Source of the DNA: Devosia aquimaris
Lineage (GTDB): Bacteria > Pseudomonadota > Alphaproteobacteria > Rhizobiales > Devosiaceae
NCBI RefSeq assembly: GCF_020169335.1
Contig: NZ_JAIEZN010000001.1
Span: 1,849,805 to 1,913,804 of the forward strand
Direction: 5' to 3'
Length of the DNA: 64,000 nucleotides
The notes under the pieces are model-generated. The model was given only the letters and a program-made list of their open reading frames with translations. It was not told the origin of the DNA and made no database searches. Every line of letters begins with the position of its first letter. The stretch's first letter is position 1. Of this stretch, positions 43,580 to 56,421 are shown piece by piece. A program made the position numbers and the translations under genes.

Positions 43580-44044
43580 CTATTGGCCGCCTGCCGCCAT
43601 CGCAAAGATCTCGGTCAGCCGGTAGGGGTAGTCCCCCAGCGTGGACGCCAGATCGTCGACCTTCCAGCCGCCATCCTCGAAAACAAGGTCATAGGTCAGC
43701 GCGCGCGGTTCACCGAAATTCTTGAAGGTGACATCAACGATCGCCCTGTCGCCGGAAATGTCGGGCGTTCCAATGACCAGGTCGGTGATCTCATAGTCCT
43801 GCCCGTCGACATAGGGGTCGAAGTCGATGGCGCCGATCTCCCCTTCAGGGGTGATTTCCTGGTCGCGATCATAGAGCGCCTGCAGCGCCATGGAGCGCTG
43901 CGCGGACTCGTCCTCGGGGAAGGCCCCGCCGAAATAGGGCTCGTAGATCGCCGCGATCAGGTCCTCGGGCGCAGCATAGGGTTGCGCCGCAACTGCGGCA
44001 GTGAAGGCCATGAACAGGCCGGTGGCGAGGGCAGCAAGGCGCAT
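43580..44044 (-). CDS. Secreted DUF3828-like protein (second copy)
   Basis: This is a 154-residue exported protein. The ATG at 44044 has GGAGA upstream and opens a signal peptide (cleavage near VAAQ). It is paralogous to the next gene downstream through AIYEPYFGG near the N-terminus and VFEDGGWKVDDLAS near the C-terminus. The two copies, with the 428-residue gene before them, form a run of secreted proteins after ligA. Confidence 0.72.
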   Translation of the reverse strand: MRLAALATGLFMAFTAAVAAQPYAAPEDLIAAIYEPYFGGAFPEDESAQRSMALQALYDRDQEITPEGEIGAIDFDPYVDGQDYEITDLVIGTPDISGDRAIVDVTFKNFGEPRALTYDLVFEDGGWKVDDLASTLGDYPYRLTEIFAMAAGGQ

Positions 44045-44099
44045 CAATCGTCTCCAGGGGGTAAAGCGCAGGCTGGTGAAAGCGGCAGGCGGGTTGAAC

Positions 44100-45386
44100 T
44101 CAGTTGAACCAGAAGCTGTAGTTGAGCAGGCGATCGCCAAAGACCGAATTGGCCGCGGCAAAGCTCTCGGCGTCGGCCACCGGCCCATCCCGCAGAAAGG
44201 GAACAGCCGCCTGCCCTGTCAGCAGCAGCACCAGGTCGGTGCGCTCGGCTTCGGCGAAATAGGCCGCGAGGTCAAAGCCCTGGGAAAAACGCCAATGCGG
44301 GATCAGCAGTTCGCCGTCGATGATCTGGTCGAGCACATCGAGCGTCTCGTGCCAGGCCGCAACCGTCTCCTCGGTGACCGTCATGTCGGGCAAAAGCGAC
44401 GTCTGCTCCGGATTGGGCACAAGCTCGCGATTGTCATCGGTCTCGGCCAGGATCAGCGCCCAGTTCTGGCGCGACAACGCCGTGATGCGATGCAACTGCT
44501 CCGGGATGGACTGCAGCAGCGCCCGGTCCACCACCGGGAAGTTCAGCGTATGGATCGCCGCAATGACGTCGGCAATGCCAGCGTCGCTCGCCGGATCCAT
44601 GATCAGCGTGCCGCCCTGGGTAAACTCTTGCATGGGCAGGCCCGACAGCGGAAAGCTTCGATGCATGAAGGCCTTGAAGAACTCCGAAAAATCATGGGCC
44701 AGCACGAGATCGAGCTGTACCCCGATCACCTGGCTATAGCCGGCCAGCCAGATGGAATCGGCCGCGTCAAAGCCAATCGATGTATCGGTGGCAACGCCCT
44801 TGCTCTTGGACTTCTCGACCAGCGCCGGATCGACCTCGAACCCTTCCGACCCATTGACCAGCGGATCAAAGAGCGCGCCAAGCGTCTCGCCATCCGCGAT
44901 CTTGCCATCGCCGTTGAAGTCGACCCGCGCCTTGAGCACGTCGAGCGGCACCACATAGTCTGCAGCCTCAGCGCCCCCACACTCAAAGCCCGCCTGGGCC
45001 ACCGCCAGATCGGCACGGAAATCACTTAGAACCGTCCGGAAGGCCTCATAGGTCAGCGTCTCTGGGTTAGGATTGGCCGGCATCGGGGGATTGCCATCCA
45101 TGCGACCGATACCGAGCAGCAGCGCGGCCGTCGGCACGTCCGGCGTGGTGGCGCCATAGCGATAAAGATCCTGCGCCAGCCCCTCATAGGCGGCAACCAG
45201 CCCCAGCATGGACCAGGCAAAGCAGGCTTCCGGCTCCCCGGCAGCTTTCTGTTCGGCGAGTTCGGACTGGCCCGCAAGGGCCGAACCTTCATAGAGGTGC
45301 CGCGCCAAGGCATCGCCAATCTCGCTGGCCTGCGCGGCAAGCGGGGCAGCAAGCGCGGCAAGTGCAGCCAGGACCAGCGTCTTCAT
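44100..45386 (-). CDS. Secreted protein with an EF-hand-like loop, function unknown
   Basis: This is a 428-residue exported protein with a signal peptide ending at QASE. It is mostly helical. Around residue 155 there is an EF-hand-like calcium loop, DFNGDGKIADGE, in the context VLKARVDFNGDGKIADGETLGALFDPL. Two Cys (residues about 55 and 135) could pair. I do not recognise the family. It is 53 bp after ligA on the same strand and may share its transcript. Confidence 0.7.
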   Translation of the reverse strand: MKTLVLAALAALAAPLAAQASEIGDALARHLYEGSALAGQSELAEQKAAGEPEACFAWSMLGLVAAYEGLAQDLYRYGATTPDVPTAALLLGIGRMDGNPPMPANPNPETLTYEAFRTVLSDFRADLAVAQAGFECGGAEAADYVVPLDVLKARVDFNGDGKIADGETLGALFDPLVNGSEGFEVDPALVEKSKSKGVATDTSIGFDAADSIWLAGYSQVIGVQLDLVLAHDFSEFFKAFMHRSFPLSGLPMQEFTQGGTLIMDPASDAGIADVIAAIHTLNFPVVDRALLQSIPEQLHRITALSRQNWALILAETDDNRELVPNPEQTSLLPDMTVTEETVAAWHETLDVLDQIIDGELLIPHWRFSQGFDLAAYFAEAERTDLVLLLTGQAAVPFLRDGPVADAESFAAANSVFGDRLLNYSFWFN

Positions 45387-45439
45387 TCCCGTCTCCTCCG
45401 GGGTCTTGGCCCCATGGCGGGCCGTCTGGCCAGCCTAGT

Positions 45440-49409
<3,970 letters not shown>

Positions 49410-49663
49410 GCGCGACCATTCCCGAACTTGTGTGAACCGGCCCGCAGCCGGCGCTCACGTCTATCTAGCATCCCGGCGCCGCTTCAGCGAACGGCGCAAT
49501 CGCCCTTTGCACACACAAAAGGACTTTGGCGGATCATAGTGAAACGGAACAAAATGGCAACACAATCTTGCAGCCAGCACGGTGTTCCGGGGCCGTGCCC
49601 GCCGCGCCGCCCCGCGCGAAGTCTCGCGCTCTGTGCTGGGTGTCCGATGCCAATGCGGAACCG

Positions 49664-49702
49664 CAAAAAGCAACGACGCGCCGGCGGACCGACGCGTCGT
49701 TG
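49664..49702 (-). terminator. Terminator of bamD
   Basis: Perfect 10-bp arms, CAACGACGCG and its complement (49671-49680 and 49693-49702), are present. On the minus strand a T-run follows (CTTTTTG). The rest of the 49410-49719 gap holds no gene that I can see. Confidence 0.85.
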
Positions 49703-49719
49703 TCATCTGTTGGTGCTGC

Positions 49720-50556
49720 TTAGCGACGGATGCCGGCCAGCCAGCTGCCGCTGTTTGCGGTCGGTGCCAGGCCCTGCTTGCCCAGCAGGTCGAAGGCCTG
49801 CTTGTACCAGGTGCTCGAGGGATAGTTGTGGCCCAGCACTTCGGCAGCCGACATGGCCTCGCTGGTCAGGCCCAGCGACAGATAGGCCTCGGTCAGGCGG
49901 TAGAGGGCTTCCTCGATATGGGTCGAGGTCTGCCAGGTCTCCACCACTTCGCGGAAGCGGTTGATGGCGGCGGCATACTGGCCATTGCCCAGGTAATAGC
50001 GGCCGACCGACATTTCCTTGCCGGCGAGCTGGTCATAGGCCACGAGCAGCTTTTCGCGCGCATCCTTGGCATATTCGGACTTGGGATAGTTCGAAATCAG
50101 CAGCGTATAGGTGTCGATCGCATCCTTGGACAGCTGCTGGTCGCGGGTGATGTCCTTGATCTGCGCGTAATAGGAATTGCCCTTGAGATAAAGGATATAG
50201 GGCACGTCCTTGCCATTGGGATACAGCGCCAGATAGCGATCCGCAGCCGCAATGGCCTCGTTGAGCTTGTTGGAGCGATAGTTGGCGAAAACCTGCATCA
50301 CCTTGGACTGCTGCAGCAGTTCGCTGTCGGGATGCTGGCGGTCGAGCTTTTCCAGCGACTTCACGGCCGACTGGAAATACTGGCGATCGATATCGTCCAG
50401 CGCCTTCTGATACAGGGTCTGCGCCGGGATGATCGGCTCTTCCTTGATCTTGGATGGCCCGAACAGGGAACAGCCGGCGAGCACGACGGCCACCATGGCG
50501 ATGGTCACAAAGCGGGCTGCGCGGCCGGTTACGCCACCGAAACTATCAATTGTCAC
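49720..50556 (-). CDS. bamD: Outer membrane protein assembly lipoprotein BamD
   Basis: BamD (278 residues) is part of the BAM complex that inserts beta-barrel proteins in the outer membrane. It starts with GTG at 50556. The lipobox VLAGC places Cys29 as the lipid anchor, and TPR repeats follow (PAQTLYQKALDDIDRQYFQSAVKSLEKLDRQHPDSEL, then YLKGNSYYAQIKDITRDQ). It sits between lpxC and recN, as in most Rhizobiales. Confidence 0.93.
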   Translation of the reverse strand: MTIDSFGGVTGRAARFVTIAMVAVVLAGCSLFGPSKIKEEPIIPAQTLYQKALDDIDRQYFQSAVKSLEKLDRQHPDSELLQQSKVMQVFANYRSNKLNEAIAAADRYLALYPNGKDVPYILYLKGNSYYAQIKDITRDQQLSKDAIDTYTLLISNYPKSEYAKDAREKLLVAYDQLAGKEMSVGRYYLGNGQYAAAINRFREVVETWQTSTHIEEALYRLTEAYLSLGLTSEAMSAAEVLGHNYPSSTWYKQAFDLLGKQGLAPTANSGSWLAGIRR

Positions 50557-50650
50557 GAACTGCCCCGTCTCTCATAGGTCATGGCGCTGGTCATAGCGGC
50601 CTATTCACGAATTGGATCAAAACTGTGGCGCCTGTCGGCTACCCTTTGCC

Positions 50651-51607
50651 TCAGCGCACCGAGCGCAGATAGGGATTGACGGCCAGCCCCTCGGGCTGCT
50701 CCTCAAAGGCCTGATACTCAAGCGGCAGATCTTCCGCGTTGACTATTTCATAATTGGCTTCGCTGGAAAAGAGTCCGGACAGCACATGCGCGTTGAGCGC
50801 GTGGCCGCCCTTGTAGGAGCGGAAGCGGCCCCAGATCGGCAGCCCGCCCAGCGAGAGGTCGCCAATGGCGTCCAGCAGCTTGTGGCGCACGAATTCGTCT
50901 TCGTAGCGCAGGCCACCGGGGTTGAGGACGCGGTTCTCATGCACGGTGATGGAATTGTCCAGGCTCGACCCCAGGGCATAGCCAGCCTGGCGCAAGATCT
51001 TGGCGTCCCGGGCAAAGCCGAACGTGCGGGCGCGCGACACATCGTCGAAATAGCGGCGCGGCGTCCAGTCGAAGATCATGCGCTGGCGCCCGATGACCTT
51101 GCTGTCAAAGTCGATCTCGAGATCGAGCGAACGGCCGTTGTAGGGTTCGAGCGCAGCGAAGGCGTCATTGTTGCGCACGGTGACCGCACGCATGATCTTG
51201 AGGAACTTGCGCTGCGCGGGCTGAATTTCCAGCCCCACAGACAGGATAGCCTCGCAGAACGGACGCGCGCTGCCATCCAGGATCGGGCACTCGCTGCCAT
51301 CGATGGTGATCAGCGCATTGTCCACGCCCATGCCGCTGAGCGCCGAGGTCACATGCTCGATGGTGGCGACGCTGACGCTGTCGCCCAGGTCCACGGTGGT
51401 GCACAGGGTGGTGCGGCTGACGCGGGAGAAATGCACCTTGACCGGCGGCGTCGTCTTGCCGTCGCCCAGGGCGCGGCAGATCATGAAACCACTGTCGGCT
51501 GGCGCGGGAGAAATCTTGAGATTGGCCGGCTGGGCGCTGTGAACACCATAGCCGGAGAATTCAATTGCGCTGGCCAGGGTACGCTGCCGCGTAGAAAGTT
51601 TGTGCAT
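50651..51607 (-). CDS. lpxC: UDP-3-O-acyl-N-acetylglucosamine deacetylase
   Basis: LpxC (318 residues) is the first committed, zinc-dependent step of lipid A synthesis. Zinc and catalytic residues are visible: EHVTSAL with His85, and RHKLLDAIGD with His242 and Asp246. The two repeat domains are intact. The ATG at 51607 lies after a terminator of ftsZ, so it needs its own promoter in 51608-51657. GGAG is about 10 nt upstream of the ATG. bamD follows after 94 bp. Confidence 0.96.
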   Translation of the reverse strand: MHKLSTRQRTLASAIEFSGYGVHSAQPANLKISPAPADSGFMICRALGDGKTTPPVKVHFSRVSRTTLCTTVDLGDSVSVATIEHVTSALSGMGVDNALITIDGSECPILDGSARPFCEAILSVGLEIQPAQRKFLKIMRAVTVRNNDAFAALEPYNGRSLDLEIDFDSKVIGRQRMIFDWTPRRYFDDVSRARTFGFARDAKILRQAGYALGSSLDNSITVHENRVLNPGGLRYEDEFVRHKLLDAIGDLSLGGLPIWGRFRSYKGGHALNAHVLSGLFSSEANYEIVNAEDLPLEYQAFEEQPEGLAVNPYLRSVR

Positions 51608-51657
51608 ACTCGAGATACTCCGGCATCGATAGCGTCTGGCCAGCGACTCTAGTAGCC

Positions 51658-51690
51658 AAAAAAAGCTCGGCGCGGAAGCCGCACCGAGCA
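51658..51690 (-). terminator. Terminator between ftsZ and lpxC
   Basis: An 11-bp stem (GCTCGGTGCGG with CCGCGCCGAGC, one T-G pair) has a 3-nt loop. On the minus strand a run of eight T follows. It ends the ftsZ transcript. Confidence 0.9.
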
Positions 51691-51716
51691 ATCTTTAGCA
51701 AAACTGTAAACAGCGA

Positions 51717-53399
51717 TCAGCCGTGCTTGCGGAGGAATGCCGGGATCTCCAGGCTCTCCTTCTGGGGCGGTGCGGCGGGCGCACGACCCTGGGCATCGAG
51801 ATTGCCATGGGCGCCCTGGCTGGGGCTGGGAACCCTCGAAGTCCTTGCCGGACCAGCCTCAATTGCGCTGCGGGCAGCGGCATCATCAGCCGAGGAATAG
51901 GCTGTTTCGTCCTTGGCCGGAGCCGGCTGCTGACCCAGGTTCAGGCCGACATTGGAAGCAAGGCGCTTGAACAGGGCACGGGCATTGCGGGGCTCGGGAT
52001 CGACACGATCCTGCAACTCCTGTGTCCGGCGCGCAACAACCGGCAGCTCCTCGGTGCGCGGCATGCGGCGCTGGCCTTCCGGCCGGGCAGCATGGGACGG
52101 CACGTAGACGCTGGGCACGGGCTGCTCTTCGACCATTGCCGGCTCATCTTCGTCATGGGTCGGCATCGGCGCGGCAGGAATATAGGGCTCCACGAACACG
52201 CCATCGTCGTCATGCTGGGCGGCGGCCTGCGGCGCAGGCTGCTGGGCAGCGTTGAACGAGAAGGCTTCGGCCACGGCGGCCTCGACCTGGTGTTCGATCT
52301 GCTGGCTGACGGCGGGCGTTGCCACCGGGGCACGTTCGGCAGCCACGCGGGTGGGTTCGACCGGGACATGACGGCGCACTTCGAGCGGCGTGCGCGAAGC
52401 ATGCGGCTTGGCCGGCTCGAGAGCCTGCACCATGGTTGCGTCGGTGCCCGTGGCCACGACCGACACGCGGATCGTGCCCGTCAGGCTCGGATCATAGGTT
52501 GCGCCCAGGATGATGTTGCAATCCGGATCGACTTCTTCGCGAATGCGGCTGGCCGCTTCGTCGACTTCATAAAGGGTCAGGTCCGGGCCGCCGGTGATCG
52601 AGATCAGCAGGCCACGGGCGCCGTGCATGGACACATCGTCCAGCAGCGGATTGGCAATGGCGGCTTCCGCAGCGTGGCGCGCACGGTCTTCGCCCGAAGC
52701 CTCGCCGGTGCCCATCATCGCCTTGCCCATGCCGCGCATCACGGCGCGCACGTCGGCGAAGTCGAGGTTGATCAGGCCTTCCTTGACCATCAGGTCGGTG
52801 ATGCAGGCGACGCCAGAGAACAGCACCTGGTCGGCCATCGCGAAAGCGTCGGCAAACGTGGTCTTCTCATTGGCCACGCGGAACAGGTTCTGGTTGGGGA
52901 TGACGATCAGCGTGTCGACATGGCGATGCAGCTCGTCGATGCCGTCTTCGGCCAGACGCGCACGGCGATTGCCTTCGAAATTGAACGGCTTGGTGACCAC
53001 GCCCACGGTCAGGATGCCCTGCTCGCGCGCCGCACGCGCCACAACGGGAGCCGCGCCGGTGCCGGTACCACCACCCATACCGGCCGTGATGAACACCATG
53101 TGCGAACCGCTCAGGTGATCATTGATTTCGTCCCAGCTTTCCTCGGCCGCCGCACGACCGACTTCCGGGTGCGAGCCTGCACCCAGGCCTTCGGTAACAC
53201 CGACGCCCAGCTGGATGATGCGCTGCGCCTTGCTGAGGGCCAGGGCCTGCGCATCGGTATTGGCGACCACGAAGTCCACGCCATCAAGACCGGACTCGAT
53301 CATGTTATTGACGGCATTGCCGCCGGCGCCACCACACCCAAAGACGGTAATGCGGGGCTTCAACTCCTGGATGTCCGGGATGGTGAGGTTGATAGTCAT
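51717..53399 (-). CDS. ftsZ: Cell division protein FtsZ
   Basis: FtsZ (560 residues) is the tubulin-like GTPase that forms the division ring. The T4 loop GGGTGTG lies at residues 109-115, with [15 protein letters not shown] near residue 22 and the T7 region [11 protein letters not shown]. After the core (about residue 318) comes a long disordered linker. The conserved C-terminal peptide IPAFLRKHG, which binds FtsA and other partners, ends the protein. The ATG at 53399 follows GAGG. Unlike most relatives, ftsA is not directly upstream. Confidence 0.97.
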   Translation of the reverse strand: MTINLTIPDIQELKPRITVFGCGGAGGNAVNNMIESGLDGVDFVVANTDAQALALSKAQRIIQLGVGVTEGLGAGSHPEVGRAAAEESWDEINDHLSGSHMVFITAGMGGGTGTGAAPVVARAAREQGILTVGVVTKPFNFEGNRRARLAEDGIDELHRHVDTLIVIPNQNLFRVANEKTTFADAFAMADQVLFSGVACITDLMVKEGLINLDFADVRAVMRGMGKAMMGTGEASGEDRARHAAEAAIANPLLDDVSMHGARGLLISITGGPDLTLYEVDEAASRIREEVDPDCNIILGATYDPSLTGTIRVSVVATGTDATMVQALEPAKPHASRTPLEVRRHVPVEPTRVAAERAPVATPAVSQQIEHQVEAAVAEAFSFNAAQQPAPQAAAQHDDDGVFVEPYIPAAPMPTHDEDEPAMVEEQPVPSVYVPSHAARPEGQRRMPRTEELPVVARRTQELQDRVDPEPRNARALFKRLASNVGLNLGQQPAPAKDETAYSSADDAAARSAIEAGPARTSRVPSPSQGAHGNLDAQGRAPAAPPQKESLEIPAFLRKHG

Positions 53400-53447
53400 G
53401 AAGGGCCTCATAGTGGCGGTGTTGGTAAAGATTTACCCCCCAAAACG

Positions 53448-53463
53448 TTAACCGGCCCCTAAC
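53448..53463. promoter_or_regulatory. CtrA-like site, TTAA-N7-CTAAC, upstream of ftsZ
   Basis: TTAA and CTAAC with 7 bp between them match the full CtrA consensus (TTAA-N7-TTAA) with one change. It lies about 50 bp upstream of the ftsZ ATG. Sequence match only. Confidence 0.45.
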
Positions 53464-53499
53464 AATTGTCCCGTTCGCGTTAACAAGATCGCAAAATGC

Positions 53500-53504
53500 G
53501 ACTC
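53500..53504. promoter_or_regulatory. GANTC (CcrM methylation) site upstream of ftsZ
   Basis: GACTC is the CcrM target GANTC. It stands between two CtrA-like sites in the ftsZ control region, as in Caulobacter-type cell-cycle promoters. Confidence 0.5.
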
Positions 53505-53529
53505 CGAATGGTTACCGGTTCAAAGCCCG

Positions 53530-53537
53530 TTAACCAT
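53530..53537. promoter_or_regulatory. CtrA half-site TTAACCAT upstream of ftsZ
   Basis: TTAACCAT is an exact CtrA half-site, 131 bp upstream of the ftsZ ATG and near the divergent nucleotidyltransferase gene. Confidence 0.45.
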
Positions 53538-53626
53538 GTCTCCGCCGCTGCCGCCGATCGTCCCATCAGGCTCCAGGACTTGGCGCTGCGCATTGCGCAT
53601 GCTCTTGTGACGAAGCGGGAAAATCA

Positions 53627-54442
53627 TTGGCGGAGGCGGAGTTGGACACCACGGCATTCATCCAGGCCGTAACGGACGGTTTGGCGCAGGACACCAGGAT
53701 ACGCGGCTTGTTCCTGGGCGGCAGCCTTGGTCGGGGCACGGCCGACCAATGGAGCGATGTCGACTTCATCATCACCGCCGCGCCTGCCGACCAGGCAGCA
53801 GTCGCCAATGCCTGGCGGGACCTGCTGGCGTCCATCACCCCCATCGTCTTCTGGAACCAGATGAATGGCGAGCGCATGGTGCTCAACGCCATCACCGAAG
53901 ACTGGCTGCGTTGCGACGTGGCCATCCAGCCGCCCCAGACTTTGCAGTCCCGCGCGCGCGATCGCATCAAGCCACTCATCGATCGGGACAGTCTCTACGC
54001 GACCCTGCCGGCCTCAATGCCGCCCAAGGCACCCAATCCCGGCTATGTCCGCTATGTCATCCACGAGTTCATCCGCATGCTGGGGTTGATGCCGGTTGGG
54101 CTTGGCCGCGGCGAACTGGTGGCCATGGCCCTGGGCCTCGGGATGATGCGCGACCATGTGGCCGGCCTGATGATGCAGTCGGTCACCGACCCCGATCCGG
54201 GCGGCATCCTGCACCAATCCAAGGTGCTGCCGCCCGAGGATATGGCGGTTCTGCGCGCCCTGCCCTATCCGCCACTGGAACGGCAGGCGCTGATCGATGC
54301 CAATCTGGCCATCGCCCGCCAGTTCATGCCACGCGCCCGGGCGCTGGCGAAGCAGCTGGACATCCCCTGGCCCGATGATTTCGAGGCCGCGACCCGGCGT
54401 CATCTCAATGCGACGCTGGGGCCAGACGCCGCCGCGTGGTAG
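53627..54442 (+). CDS. Nucleotidyltransferase-fold protein (ANT6-like)
   Basis: This is a protein of about 271 residues with a nucleotidyltransferase core: FLGGSLGRGTADQWSDVDFII (the G-S-x10-D-x-D pattern, quoted in part) near residue 30. A helical C-terminal half follows that resembles minor aminoglycoside adenylyltransferase-like proteins. Substrate is unknown. Start is uncertain: TTG 53627 (GCGGGA upstream) or TTG 53642 (GGAGG upstream). With the LysE gene it separates ftsA from ftsZ, on the opposite strand. Confidence 0.75.
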   Translation: MAEAELDTTAFIQAVTDGLAQDTRIRGLFLGGSLGRGTADQWSDVDFIITAAPADQAAVANAWRDLLASITPIVFWNQMNGERMVLNAITEDWLRCDVAIQPPQTLQSRARDRIKPLIDRDSLYATLPASMPPKAPNPGYVRYVIHEFIRMLGLMPVGLGRGELVAMALGLGMMRDHVAGLMMQSVTDPDPGGILHQSKVLPPEDMAVLRALPYPPLERQALIDANLAIARQFMPRARALAKQLDIPWPDDFEAATRRHLNATLGPDAAAW

Positions 54443-54477
54443 ACCTGCGCCGGACCAAACCTCTTGGAGCTTGAGCG

Positions 54478-55104
54478 ATGCTGCATGCCTTCTTCCTGGC
54501 CTGGCTTGGTGTTGCCCTGGCGCAGATCTCTCCCGGGCCCAATATGATGGCCGTCATTGCGGTCGCTCTGGGCCAGGGCCGGCGCCACGCGCTACTGGTC
54601 GCCCTGGGCATTGCGAGCGGCTCGCTGATCTGGGCCGCCGCTGTTGCCCTTGGCCTGGGCGCCCTGTTCAGCACGGTGCCGGTGACGCTGACCGTGCTCA
54701 AGCTGGTGGGCGGGCTCTACCTGCTGTTCATCGCCACAAAAGCCCTGCGCACGCTGCTGACCACGAGCACCACCCATGTGGCGCCCGCGCTCGCCTCACT
54801 GTCGCCTCTGGGCGCCTGGCGCCGCGGCGCGCTCGTGGTGCTGACCAACCCCAAGGCGGCGCTGATGTGGTCAGCCATTGCCACCTTCCTGTTCGGCGCC
54901 GGGCTGGGCAATCTGCAGGTGCTCGCCTTCGGACCAGTGGTGGCCGTCTCGGCGCTGGTGATCTATGGCGGCTATGGGCTGGTCTTTTCCACGGGCACGG
55001 CAACGCGTGCCTATGCGCGGTTCTGGCGGATCACCGAGGCCGTTTTCGGCGCTGCCTTTGCGGCGCTGGGCGTGACCTTGCTGGTGTCGGCAACCGGACG
55101 ATAG
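54478..55104 (+). CDS. LysE/RhtB family exporter
   Basis: This is a 208-residue inner-membrane protein with six hydrophobic segments. The family signature is AQISPGPNMMAVIAVALGQGRRHALLVALGIASG near the N-terminus, and LTNPKAALMW is in the middle. LysE/RhtB proteins export amino acids or their analogues. GGAGC precedes the ATG. It lies 35 bp after the nucleotidyltransferase gene and ends 3 bp from the convergent ftsA stop. Confidence 0.9.
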   Translation: MLHAFFLAWLGVALAQISPGPNMMAVIAVALGQGRRHALLVALGIASGSLIWAAAVALGLGALFSTVPVTLTVLKLVGGLYLLFIATKALRTLLTTSTTHVAPALASLSPLGAWRRGALVVLTNPKAALMWSAIATFLFGAGLGNLQVLAFGPVVAVSALVIYGGYGLVFSTGTATRAYARFWRITEAVFGAAFAALGVTLLVSATGR

Positions 55105-55107
55105 CGT

Positions 55108-56421
55108 CTAGAAGCTCGAGCGCAGCCAGTTGCCGACGCGGTGGAAATAGCCGTCCGTGCCGGTCAGCTTGCGGCTGCCGCGTGGCTCGGAATACTCCTT
55201 GGCGCAGACCTGCGGGTAGATCAGCATGCCCGCGACCGTGGCAAAGGCCGCACCCTTGGCAATCTCGGGCAGGCCGGCAATGCCCATCGGGCGGCCATTG
55301 CGCACATTGCGCGCCAGCGTGCGCCGTGCCACTTCCGGCAGGCCGGTCATTTCGCTGGCGCCGCCCGTCAGCACGAAGCGGCGGCCACACACATCCATCA
55401 TGCCGGTGGCCTGCATGCGGTCACGGATGGCGGTGAGGATTTCCTCGATACGAGGGCGCATGATGCGGGTCAGCACCGAACGGGCCACCTGCCCGGGCGC
55501 TTCGTCATGGCTGGCGCCCACCGGCTGGATCGGGATCAGGTCGCGTTCATCGGCCTGGCCGGGCAGCACCGAGCCATAAAAGGTCTTGAGCCGCTCGGCA
55601 TCGGCCACGCTCACCGAGAGCTGCCGCGCAATGTCGAGCGTCAGGTGATGGCCACCAATGGCAATGGCATCGGCATAGACCAGATGGCCTTCGTTGAACA
55701 CGGAAACAGTCGTGGTCGCGCCGCCAAAATCGATGCAGGCGACGCCCAGCTTGGCTTCGTCGTCGACCAGTGTCGCCAGGCCCGAGGCATAGGGAGTGGC
55801 GATCAGCGCCTCGATCTGCAGATGGCAGCGGTGCAGCACCAGTTCGAGGTTCCGCATGGCCAGGGTTTCCGAGCTGACGACGGCCACATCGACGCTGAGC
55901 TTGTCGCCCACCATGCCCTTGGGATCACGGATGCCCTTCTGGCCGTCAATCGCGTAACCGATCGGCAACGCATGGATGATCGAGCGCTCCGGCCGCACCG
56001 AGCGCTCATTGACCGCACGCAGCACGCGATGGATGTCGGCCTTCTCGACCTCCTGCCCGTCCAGCGACACGGCCGCCGAGAACGTCTCCGACCCCAGCCG
56101 ACCGGCCGTCACGTTGACGATCACCGATTCCAGCGTCAGCCCGGCAGCGCGCTCCGCCATGCCGACCACGCTGCGGATAGTGTGCTCGGCCTTTTCGATA
56201 TCGGTGACGACGCCGCTTTTGACGCCTGCCGACGGGCCATAACCAAAGCCGATGACCTCGGCGCGATGCGAACGGCCCTTGAGCGCGGTGCCTTCGGCCC
56301 GCGGCGTCAGGCGCGCGATCACGCAGCACACCTTGGTCGAGCCGATGTCCAGCACCGCCACCAGCGTGGTCTTGCCGGGTTGCACGGGACGCAGCCGCGA
56401 GGTCATGGCATCGGTCATCAT
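55108..56421 (-). CDS. ftsA: Cell division protein FtsA
   Basis: FtsA (437 residues) is the actin-like membrane anchor of FtsZ. VAVLDIGSTKVCCVIARL near residue 21 and VACIDFGGATTTVSVF are the phosphate loops, and RFVLTGGASEMTGLPEVA is the adenosine motif. The C-terminal YFHRVGNWLRSSF is the amphipathic membrane helix. Tandem ATGs start inside the ftsQ stop (ATGA). Its normal partner ftsZ lies beyond two inverted genes. Confidence 0.96.
   Translation of the reverse strand: MMTDAMTSRLRPVQPGKTTLVAVLDIGSTKVCCVIARLTPRAEGTALKGRSHRAEVIGFGYGPSAGVKSGVVTDIEKAEHTIRSVVGMAERAAGLTLESVIVNVTAGRLGSETFSAAVSLDGQEVEKADIHRVLRAVNERSVRPERSIIHALPIGYAIDGQKGIRDPKGMVGDKLSVDVAVVSSETLAMRNLELVLHRCHLQIEALIATPYASGLATLVDDEAKLGVACIDFGGATTTVSVFNEGHLVYADAIAIGGHHLTLDIARQLSVSVADAERLKTFYGSVLPGQADERDLIPIQPVGASHDEAPGQVARSVLTRIMRPRIEEILTAIRDRMQATGMMDVCGRRFVLTGGASEMTGLPEVARRTLARNVRNGRPMGIAGLPEIAKGAAFATVAGMLIYPQVCAKEYSEPRGSRKLTGTDGYFHRVGNWLRSSF

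Noticed and set aside
49424..49437. SOS-like direct repeat GAAC-N6-GAAC upstream of recN
   Set aside because: Alphaproteobacterial LexA sites are GAAC-N7-GAAC or GTTC-N7-GTTC. Spacing here is one base short, so it is only a near miss even though recN is often in the SOS regulon.
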